Shown here one piece after another: positions 1-8,888 of a DNA stretch of 16,651 bases. Within the stretch, counting starts at the first letter, position 1. The number at the start of each line of letters is the position of its first letter. Source of the stretch: Candidatus Solincola tengchongensis (lineage in GTDB: Bacteria > Actinomycetota > Geothermincolia > Geothermincolales > RBG-13-55-18); contig JACVJH010000454.1 of NCBI GenBank assembly GCA_015711895.1, positions 1-16,651 on the forward strand, given 5' to 3'. Position numbers and translations under genes: made by a program. The notes beneath the pieces are model-generated. The model worked only from the letters and a program-made list of their open reading frames with translations, did no database searches and was not told where the DNA came from.

Positions 1-744
1 GGTCACCACCCTCCCCGTGCGGGCCACCGATTCCAGGACGCCCTCCCGGTCCAACGGCTTCACCGTGTGCAGGTTGAGGACCTCGGCCTCTATACCCTCA
101 TCGGCCAGGAGCTCCGCCGCCTGCAGGGCCTTGTGCAGCAAGTACCCGCAGGCGATGATGGTGACGTCCCTCCCCGGGCGCATGAGCAGGCATTTCCCGA
201 ATCGGAAGCGGTAGTCCTCGCTGAAGAGCACCGGTGCCTTGGGCCGCCCCAGGCGCACGTAGGCCGGGCCGTCCAGGTAGGCCACGGCCTTCACCGCCTC
301 CCTCGCCTCGTAATAGTCGGCGGGCACCACCACCTTCATGCGCGGCACCGCCCGCATGAGGGCGATGTCCTCCAGGGCCTGGTGTGAGGAGCCGTCCTCC
401 CCCACGGTGATGCCCCCGTGGCTGGCGCATATCTTGACGTTGAGGTCGGAATAGGCGATGGTGTTGCGCACCTGGTCGTACGCCCTTCCTGTGGCGAAGA
501 TGGCGAAGGTCGAGGCGAAGACTATCTTCCCCGTGGCCGCCAGCCCGGCCGCGGTGGCCATGAGGTTCTGCTCCGCCACTCCGCAGTCCACGAAACGGTC
601 CGGGAAACGCAGCTTGAACCTCTCCGTCTGGGTGGACTTGGCCAGGTCGGCGTCGAGGACCACGATGCGCGGGTCCTTCTCGCCAAGCTCCAGCAGGGCA
701 TCGGCGTACCCGTCCCGGGTATAGCGCAGCTCCCACTCAGTCAT
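1..744 (-). CDS. Transketolase, C-terminal subunit (3' end beyond window)
   Basis: This is the pyrimidine-binding plus C-terminal half of a split transketolase. With its partner it moves two-carbon ketol units between sugar phosphates in the cytosolic non-oxidative pentose phosphate pathway, using thiamine diphosphate. The visible 248 codons begin MTEWELRYTRDGYADALLEL and contain the family landmarks VDCGVAEQNLMATAAGL (residues about 54-70, with the catalytic-site Glu of the AEQ motif), the region around FASTFAIFATGRAYDQVR, and CASHGGITVGEDGSSHQ. The start ATG at 744 overlaps the TGA of the N-terminal subunit as ATGA, indicating translational coupling and equimolar production. The frame is open to base 1, so roughly the last 60 residues are missing from the window. 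A 1-deoxyxylulose-5-phosphate synthase is unlikely because that enzyme is normally a single chain. Confidence 0.93.
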   Translation of the reverse strand, partial: MTEWELRYTRDGYADALLELGEKDPRIVVLDADLAKSTQTERFKLRFPDRFVDCGVAEQNLMATAAGLAATGKIVFASTFAIFATGRAYDQVRNTIAYSDLNVKICASHGGITVGEDGSSHQALEDIALMRAVPRMKVVVPADYYEAREAVKAVAYLDGPAYVRLGRPKAPVLFSEDYRFRFGKCLLMRPGRDVTIIACGYLLHKALQAAELLADEGIEAEVLNLHTVKPLDREGVLESVARTGRVVT

Positions 745-1649
745 ATCTCTTCTTCCAGCTCCCTCAGGGCCCTCTCCATCTCCTCCCGGGTCGGTGCCTT
801 GCCGTGGAAGTCCACGTTGTTCTCCATGAAGGAGACCCCTTTGCCCTTTATGGTGTGGGCGATGATCATGCTGGGGCCAAGGGATCCGTCCGCCCGGTCC
901 AGGGCGGCGCAGACCTCCAGGACGTCGTGCCCGTCGACCTCCTGCACTTCCCAGCCGAAGGACCGCCACTTGGCGGGCAGGTCCCCCAGGTCCACCACCT
1001 CGCAGCAGCGCCCGTCGATCTGCAAACCGTTGTTGTCCAGGATGGCCGTGAGGTTGTCCAGCCGCTGGTGCGCGGCGAGCATGGCCGCCTCCCAGATCCC
1101 TCCCTCCTGGCTCTCCCCGTCCCCGATTAGGGCATATACCCGGCAGGGAAGCCCGTCCATGCGCAACCCCAGGGCCATGCCGCAGGCGGCGGAGAGGCCC
1201 TGTCCCAGAGACCCGGTGGAGATCTCCACCCCGGGGGTGCGCAGCCGGTCCGGGTGGCCCTGGAGCATGGAACCCAGACGGCGGAGCCGCCACAATTCCT
1301 CCCGGTCGAAGTACCCGCTCCGGGCCAGGACGGCGTACAGGGCGGGCGCCGCGTGCCCCTTGGAGAGCACGAAGCGGTCGCGGAGGCGCCATTCCGGTTC
1401 CTCCGGGCGGTGCCTCATCTTGTAGAAATATAGGCAGGCCATGATCTCCACGCAGGAGAGGGAGCCTCCGGGGTGCCCACTCCCGGCAAGGCCGATCATG
1501 CGCACGATGTCCTTCCGCAGTTCTCTGGAAATAGTTTCCAGCTTATTCCTGAGCTCGTCTGCCTCCGTCCCTTCCAAGACCATCCCTTCCGTCTCCGGGC
1601 GCACGGCACTCATATCTTCACGCCTTTCTGGCTCGCCGGCCGGCCTCAT
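741..1649 (-). CDS. Transketolase, N-terminal (thiamine-diphosphate-binding) subunit
   Basis: This 302-residue protein is the pyrophosphate-binding half of a split transketolase. Visible motifs are AGSGHPGGSLS (about 55-65), LSKGHAAPALYA (about 95-106), STGSLGQGLSAACG (about 144-157) and the thiamine diphosphate/Mg motif running from GDGESQEGG (176-184) to LDNNG (204-208). The ATG at 1649 overlaps the TGA of the upstream PHP gene as ATGA. An in-frame ATG at 1613, preceded by AAGG about 9 nt upstream, is an alternative start that removes 12 unconserved residues. The 3' end overlaps the C-terminal subunit by 4 bp. The three genes PHP, transketolase-N and transketolase-C therefore look like one transcription unit. 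Because of the overlap, the nonsense codon in the PHP gene could reduce translation or transcription of this gene through polarity. Confidence 0.94.
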   Translation of the reverse strand: MRPAGEPERREDMSAVRPETEGMVLEGTEADELRNKLETISRELRKDIVRMIGLAGSGHPGGSLSCVEIMACLYFYKMRHRPEEPEWRLRDRFVLSKGHAAPALYAVLARSGYFDREELWRLRRLGSMLQGHPDRLRTPGVEISTGSLGQGLSAACGMALGLRMDGLPCRVYALIGDGESQEGGIWEAAMLAAHQRLDNLTAILDNNGLQIDGRCCEVVDLGDLPAKWRSFGWEVQEVDGHDVLEVCAALDRADGSLGPSMIIAHTIKGKGVSFMENNVDFHGKAPTREEMERALRELEEEI

Positions 1650-2392
1650 TCCAGGCGCAGCTGCTTCCCCCTCCGCGCCAGAAATTCCTCCAGCCTTTCG
1701 ATGGAGTAGTTTATCACGCTGCTCGGAGCCATGTCAGTTTCGCGTAATATTTCTATCGCCTCTCCGAATTCTCCTGCAAAGGAGGCCACGTGGGCATCGC
1801 TCCCCACCGCCACCAGGCCCTTCCTCTCCGCCAGAAGACGGACCATGCGGCGGCAGTTCTCCTCGCTCCCGCTACGGGTGTAGGTGAAGGAACTGTTGTT
1901 CACCTCCAGAGCCTTCCCCTCCCGCACCGCCGCCTCCACCACCGCCTCCATGTCCACCGGGAAAGCGGGGTTGTCGGGATGCACTATGCTGTCCACAAGC
2001 GGATGGCGGACGGCGGAGAGCAGGGCGGCGGTGTTCTCCTCCACGCTCTCCCCCTGGTATCCGGTGTAGGGATGCAGCCCGGCATGGACCACATCAAGGG
2101 CGGCCAGGACCTTGTCCGGGAGGTCCAGGGTACCCTCCGTGTCCAGGATGTTGGCCTCCACGGAGCGTAGGATAACCACCCCGTGGAGCCGGCGGGGGGT
2201 CAGCTTGGGGTTCCAGAAATGGTGAAGACCACCTCAACCGGGAACCGCCGGGCCGTGATCGGTGACGGCGATGGCCTCCAGCCCCTTTTCCGCCGCCCAG
2301 CGGGCGCATTCCTCCACCGTGGAGTAGGCGTGCCCGCTGGACACCGTGTGCACGTGGAGGTCCACCTTTATCCGGTAATCTCCCCTTTCCAC
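1646..2392 (-). pseudogene. PHP-domain hydrolase (YcdX-like) with in-frame TGA at codon 53
   Basis: The reading frame encodes a PHP metal-dependent phosphoesterase of the YcdX type. It has KVDLHVHTVSSGHAYS (HxH ligands H13 and H15), AVTDHGPAVPG (H46), SVEANI (E79), a histidine at 107, HPDNPAFPVD and GSDAH. Codon 53 (2236-2234) is TGA directly after the PG of the DHGPAVPG motif. The frame continues after it without any shift as GGLHHFWNPKLTPRRLHG, which matches the family. At this position relatives usually carry Gly or Ala, so GGA to TGA would be a one-base change. The rest of the 248 codons is intact. The start is taken as GTG at 2392 behind a strong GGAGGAGG site; an ATG at 2476 would add an unrelated leader. 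Alternatives are an assembly error, readthrough, or recoding. TGA is clearly a stop elsewhere in the window (secA, both transketolase neighbours). Confidence 0.82.
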
Positions 2393-2765
2393 CTGATCCT
2401 CCTCCGGATGTCGCCGCTCGCGCCGGACACCCGACCAAAAAGTCGAGCAAGCCGGCGCGTGAGAACAGCACGTCAAGCCAAGACCTTTCTTCCGATCCCG
2501 CTCCCTCCGCAGCGGAACATTACGCGTGACCTACGCGGAAGGCCCTCATTATCCGGTAGCCTTTCCCATCACCCGCTCTCCCCCATCCCTCTGCTTCCCG
2601 CTTTATCCGCCCGCCGGAGAGGCGCTTCCCGCTCGACCATGCCTCCGCCGGAGACTCCCCTTCTGGGCCCGTTTTCCAGACGAAGGGAACGCTTCCTCCG
2701 GCGTCGAAACCGCCCTCTGGCATTCGTTGTCCTTTGAGGCTACCGGGGGAAAGGGAGGGCATCCC
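2393..2765. other. Intergenic gap between prfB and the PHP gene
   Basis: These 373 bases hold no convincing gene. Open frames here are low-complexity and have no family landmarks. The last 10-15 bases before the PHP start (2393-2404) carry the GGAGGAGG ribosome binding site. A short perfect hairpin lies at 2523-2537 (CGCGT, 5-nt loop, ACGCG). I see no clear intrinsic terminator after prfB and no convincing -35/-10 pair, although TTGACG occurs near 2470 on the minus strand. Confidence 0.5.
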
Positions 2766-3852
2766 TCAGCTGGAGGAGCCGGCGGCCTTCCAGCGCAGGT
2801 AGGCGTCGATGAACTCGTCCAACTCCCCGTCCAGCACGGCATCCACGTTGCCCGTCTCCATGCCCGTCCGGTGGTCCTTCACCAGCCGGTAGGGGTGCAG
2901 GACGTAGGAGCGTATCTGGCTGCCGAAACCGATGTCCTTCCTCTCCCCTCGCAGCTTCTCGATCTCCTTCTCCCTCTCCCGGCGGGCGGGCTCGAAGAGG
3001 CGGGCCTCCAGGATACGCATGGCCGTGGCACGGTTCTGGATCTGTGACCTCTCGTTCTGGCAGGAGACCGCTATACCCGTAGGGAGGTGGGTGATGCGCA
3101 CCGCCGAGTCGGTGACGTTGACGTGCTGGCCTCCCGCACCGCTTGAGCGGTAGGTCTCCACGCGCAGATCCTTAGGGTCGATCTCCACCCGCTCCTCCTC
3201 GGCCAGCATGGGGATAACGTCCAGGGAGGCGAAGGAGGTGTGCCGCCGGCGGGAGGCGTCGAAGGGAGAGATACGCACCAGGCGGTGGACACCCTTCTCC
3301 GACAGCATCAGCCCGTAGGCGTTGCGGCCGTGCACGGTGAAGGTGGCGCTCTTGATGCCTCCGCCTTCACCGGGCTGCACGTCGTTGAGGTCCACCTTGA
3401 AACCCCGGTTCTCCGCCCAACGGAGGTACATGCGCAGGAGCATCTCCGCCCAGTCCTGCGACTCCAAGCCGCCCGCCCCGGGATGGATGCTCACAATGGC
3501 GTCGTGGGAGTCGAACTCCCCCGCCAGCAGGCTCTCCTCCTCCAGGCGGTCGATCTCCCGCCTGAGGCGCTGCATCCCCCGCTCCACCTCTTCGGCCAGG
3601 CCGGCGTCCTCCTCCTCCCTGGCCAGCAGGGCCAGCTCCTCCAGGTCACCGGCCTCCGACCACAGCCTCTCCCAAAGCTCCACCACGTCCTTCAGGGCGG
3701 AAAGCTCGGCCAGGAGGCGGCGGGCCTTTTCCTGGTCCTCCCAGAGGTCGGGGCGGGTCACCTCCTTCTCCAGGGCCGCGAGGCGCGCCTTCTTGCCCTC
3801 GATGTCAAAGATACTCCTTTATCTTCTCCAGCCTCTCTCCAACCTCTCCCAT
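2766..3852 (-). CDS. prfB: Peptide chain release factor 2 (programmed +1 frameshift)
   Basis: RF2 reads UGA and UAA stop codons on the ribosome and triggers peptide release. The gene is in two frames. A 15-codon leader opens at ATG 3852 (GGAGG 5 nt upstream) and ends at the in-frame TGA 3807-3805. Skipping base 3807 continues as DIEGKKARLAALEKE and on to the TGA at 2766-2768. The combined product is 361 residues, close to the usual 365. The anticodon-mimic tripeptide SPF is at about 195-197 (VRISPFDASRRRHTSF) and the catalytic GGQ at about 240-242 (SSGAGGQHVNV). Without the shift only a 15-residue peptide is made, so RF2 levels are autoregulated: scarce RF2 lets the ribosome pause at UGA and slip. 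It follows secA as in B. subtilis. Confidence 0.95.
3804..3819 (-). promoter_or_regulatory. prfB: prfB +1 frameshift site
   Basis: The minus strand reads AAGGAG TAT CTT TGA C. This has all elements of the classic RF2 recoding signal: a Shine-Dalgarno-like AAGGAG three bases before the slippery CUU, then UGA followed by C. The shift moves CUU to UUU and resumes at GAC (Asp). The E. coli signal has the same TAT CTT TGA C core. Confidence 0.95.
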
Positions 3853-3904
3853 ATCTCCCTCCGGTCTCCAACCTCGGGCTCGTTACCACTGAACGGCGGA
3901 ATGA

Positions 3905-3910
3905 AGGATA
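3905..3910 (-). promoter_or_regulatory. Possible extended -10 element for prfB
   Basis: The minus strand reads TGG TATCCT, an extended -10 form (TGn plus a 4/6 match to TATAAT), about 50 nt upstream of the prfB ATG. There is no convincing -35, so this is a weak call. The site lies in the secA-prfB gap and would allow prfB to be transcribed separately from secA. Confidence 0.3.
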
Positions 3911-4146
3911 CCACAGAACGGTGACCTTCCGGCCTCAACGGGCGAAATCACATAAGTCGTAGGGGATTTCCGGACGATCTCCCGTCCGCTCCGCGCCCCC
4001 CAAAGGACACGTCAAACGCCATCAACAGACCCGGTGAGAGGCGAGAATCTCCAGCCTTCTCTCGCCGGACCCTCCTCTCGCTCCCCGGCCCGAACGCTCC
4101 CCGAGCCCGCCGGACGGGCGAGAAACGGCGGCCTCCCCGTAGGCTG

Positions 4147-4183
4147 AAAAAGCGAAACCCCCCGTTGCACGGCGCGAAGGGGT
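4147..4183 (-). terminator. Candidate intrinsic terminator after secA
   Basis: Five bases after the secA stop the minus strand reads CCCC, an imperfect inner stem, then GGGGGG followed by TTTCGCTTTTT. The outer C4/G4 pairing is clear, the inner pairs include bulges, and the T-run is interrupted. Position directly behind secA fits a terminator, but it may be leaky and allow readthrough into prfB. Confidence 0.45.
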
Positions 4184-4187
4184 CCTC

Positions 4188-6851
<2,664 letters not shown>

Positions 6852-7035
6852 CCTCCGTTCCTCCTCCCGGGCTCCACGGCATCTTACGGCGCATCTTCAC
6901 AAGGGTAAGGGCCCATGTATCCGGCGGATATATCCTTCCTACAGGCCCCGCCACTCTCTCCTCAACTATTCTACACTCGATGGGCGTGTCGGGTTCTCAT
7001 CCCGTCCTGGTAAGACGCTTATAATTGGTCTTTCA

Positions 7036-7162
7036 GGAAACGAGGCCCTTTCCCCCTGCCGGGTGCAACCTTCGAATTCTCGGTTGCCCTCTACCTCCAC
7101 GGAATGCACTCCTCTGCATTCCGCCCGGTTACGTCCGGCGGAAGGGAGCCTTTTCCCGGACG
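7036..7162 (-). other. Cluster of four hairpins in the secA leader region
   Basis: Reading the minus strand: 7162-7132 pairs CGTCCGG with CCGGACG and has an inner AAGG/CCTT stem. 7122-7101 is a perfect 8-bp stem GGAATGCA/TGCATTCC with a six-base loop GAGGAG. 7087-7065 pairs GCAACC with GGTTGC. 7053-7036 pairs GGAAA with TTTCC. None is followed by a T-run, so they are not simple terminators. They may form a structured 5' leader for secA or a separate RNA. Confidence 0.45.
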
Positions 7163-7278
7163 ACTTATTTCTTACCGCCCATTTTCTTCCATGGATGTTC
7201 CGGATGGTATTTGACGGCAGCCGGCCCTTTTAGCAAGAGTCGCCAAAACCGCCTTTCCGCGACATCTTGCTTATTCCT

Positions 7279-7297
7279 TATGGTAATAATTACCATA
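7279..7297. promoter_or_regulatory. Perfect palindrome resembling a Fur-family operator
   Basis: TATGGTAAT A ATTACCATA is a perfect 9-1-9 inverted repeat. Its core TGGTAAT-A-ATTACCA has the 7-1-7 layout of Fur-family boxes (B. subtilis Fur TGATAATnATTATCA, Zur TCGTAATnATTACGA). It is AT-rich within GC-rich DNA and sits about 430 bp from the secA start and about 230 bp from the end of the HD gene, so its target is unclear. Confidence 0.5.
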
Positions 7298-7523
7298 CAG
7301 GTTTCTTCTCTGGACATGCCGGGCAGCACGGACCCGCCTCCGAGACAGCCCTCACACCCCGGAAAAGCGGCTTCGTCATCGGCAGGGCGAAGACCTCCGC
7401 CCAATCCGTCAGGTTGAAGCTCGACCCGACCCGGACGAAGGCCGGATGGGAGTTAACCGGTGTGGCGTTCGTGGGGCGGATCAGCTCACATCCGCTAACC
7501 ACTCCACTCCGGGCAGCAGGCCC

Positions 7524-8888
7524 TCACTCCCGCTCCTCCTCCCGGAAGATCTCCTCCAAGGTCTCCTTGAGCTCCTCCTCTTCGAGCACCTTGGCCCGCT
7601 GCCTTATCTCCCTCTCCGGGCGGCGCCTGGCGCGCTCCTGGGCCTCCAGCACCTGGGCCATGGTGCGCAAGACCATGGAGTCGTACCTGCGCCCCCTTTC
7701 CAGGCTCATCTCCTCGAGGGCCTCGGCCCTGGACAGCCGGTTCCTGGCTCGGTTGGTCAGGATGTCGTAATCCGTGGCCGCGGCGATGATCCTGGCGCCC
7801 ACCGGAAGCCTCGCCCCTCCCTCCTCCTCGGGTGAGGGATGGTGGTGCCGCACTATGCGGGCTATGGGTGCGAGGCGGGGCACCTTCTCCAGCACTCGCG
7901 CTCCCCGCTCCGCGTGTTCCTCTTCCTCACCCGGGCCCGCCTCGACACGCCCTATATCGTGGAGGGCGGCGGCGTAACGGATATCCCGTACCTCTCCCGC
8001 GGATAGCCCCATCTCCCGCGCCACTTCGGCGGCCAGGTTGCTAACCCGGCCGGAATGGCCGGGCATGCCCCTGCCCAGGTCGAAGGCGTCACCGATGACC
8101 AGGAGGGTGGAGAAGTAACGGTCGTCCAGTTCCTTGTCCCGGTTGGATTCCGCGCGCACCAGCAGTAGGGGGATGAAGAAGACCAGGAAGTTGAACCAGG
8201 GGATGCGGGGGAAATAGAGAGCCATGAGCGCCCCCGCCCCGGCTATGGCCAGGTAAACGGGGAAGGTCTGGCGCGCGTGCTGGGGAAGGACGGCGCGCCA
8301 GTTGCCGCGGCCGGCCACGGCCATCTCCACCGAGGAGGTTAGCATCTCCCCCAGGTAGAAGACCAGGGCCATGGCCAGGAAAGCGACGGGGAAGGCCAGC
8401 GCCCGGTGCATCACCGCGGGGTTGTAGTAGGTCGAGAAGACGTTCTGTGCCGTGGGAGAGTCGGAAAAATACTCCGGATACGCCTTCCACGAGTACTCCC
8501 AGCCCAGGAATATGAGGGCCCGGTAGACCAGCCCGGCAAGGGCGACGATGTATGTCCGCTGCACGATATGCAGGAAATCCCCCTCCTCGGACCGCTGCAC
8601 CCGGTAGAGGACGCGCCCCAGCAGGCTTCCTACCAGGAAGACCCATACCGCCTCGGGAAGGGGTCTTATGGCCAGGACGCAAAGGAGCACGGCCATGCCC
8701 AGCCGGAGCGGCCTCCCCCACGGGAACTGTACCCTCCAGGTCTCCAGGAAGGCCAGGAAAGCGATGAGCCCGATGGTGCGGACCGGGTCGAGGTCCCCCC
8801 ACTTGACCAGAGCGGCGCACACCCCAAGAACCGCCAGGAAAGCGGCCGCGGAGAGGTACTTCAGGGCCGTGGAACGGGCCTTGTTCAT
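7524..8888 (-). CDS. Polytopic membrane protein with degenerate HD domain
   Basis: This protein of about 454 residues has a hydrophobic N-terminal half with around six or seven predicted membrane segments (roughly residues 12-29, 38-51, 64-76, 82-95, 115-130, 168-185, 212-246) and a cytoplasmic HD domain. Visible ligands are HDIGR (about 310-314), HHH (about 348-350) and TDYD (about 372-375). The HD-GYP signature HHE..DG.GYP is replaced by HHHPSPEEEGG, so the GYP loop is absent and cyclic-di-GMP phosphodiesterase activity is doubtful. It could act on another nucleotide or be a sensor. The C-terminus from about 400 is a charged helix/coiled coil. The start is taken as ATG 8888, joined to the upstream stop as TGATG with GGGGG about 9 nt upstream; GTG 8891 is an alternative. 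It is the paralogue-like partner of the preceding gene. Confidence 0.88.
   Translation of the reverse strand: MNKARSTALKYLSAAAFLAVLGVCAALVKWGDLDPVRTIGLIAFLAFLETWRVQFPWGRPLRLGMAVLLCVLAIRPLPEAVWVFLVGSLLGRVLYRVQRSEEGDFLHIVQRTYIVALAGLVYRALIFLGWEYSWKAYPEYFSDSPTAQNVFSTYYNPAVMHRALAFPVAFLAMALVFYLGEMLTSSVEMAVAGRGNWRAVLPQHARQTFPVYLAIAGAGALMALYFPRIPWFNFLVFFIPLLLVRAESNRDKELDDRYFSTLLVIGDAFDLGRGMPGHSGRVSNLAAEVAREMGLSAGEVRDIRYAAALHDIGRVEAGPGEEEEHAERGARVLEKVPRLAPIARIVRHHHPSPEEEGGARLPVGARIIAAATDYDILTNRARNRLSRAEALEEMSLERGRRYDSMVLRTMAQVLEAQERARRRPEREIRQRAKVLEEEELKETLEEIFREEERE

Larger units (their letters stand above)
3853..4187. other. secA-prfB intergenic gap
   Basis: These 335 bases contain no supported gene. 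They hold the candidate secA terminator (4147-4183), a GC-rich hairpin without a T-run (about 4104-4118), the possible prfB -10 element (3905-3910) and the prfB ribosome binding site. No open frame here shows family features. Confidence 0.5.
6852..7523. other. Long intergenic region upstream of secA
   Basis: These 672 bases lie between the end of the HD-domain operon and secA. I find no gene with recognisable features. The region holds four hairpins in series (7036-7162), a perfect 19-bp palindrome (7279-7297), and a 6-bp-stem hairpin (7476-7495) about 30 nt after the HD gene stop that lacks a T-run. The part from about 7160 to 7310 is visibly less GC-rich than the surroundings. Two short minus-strand frames meet at the palindrome: 7290-7502 (70 codons, GTG start) and 7165-7296 (43 codons, basic). 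Neither resembles a known family. A weak -10-like TAGAAT occurs near 6970 on the minus strand without a -35. Confidence 0.55.

Noticed and set aside
418..1425. 335-codon plus-strand frame opposite the transketolase genes
   Set aside because: A shadow of two well-supported genes on the minus strand; low-complexity Ser/Arg/Pro content and no motif.
2234..2236. TGA read as glycine (alternative genetic code) or selenocysteine
   Set aside because: TGA terminates secA, transketolase-N, hpf and others here, so a Gly code is excluded. The family position is Gly/Ala, not Cys, and the only nearby stem (GGTG/CACC, 4 bp) is too small for a convincing SECIS.
2520..2762. 80-codon minus-strand frame after prfB
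   Set aside because: Gly/Arg/Glu-rich low-complexity sequence with no family feature and poor start context. The gap is better left non-coding.
4104..4118. GC-rich hairpin (GCCCG/CGGGC) as the secA terminator
   Set aside because: No T-run follows it on either strand. The hairpin at 4147-4183 nearer the stop with a T-rich tail fits better.
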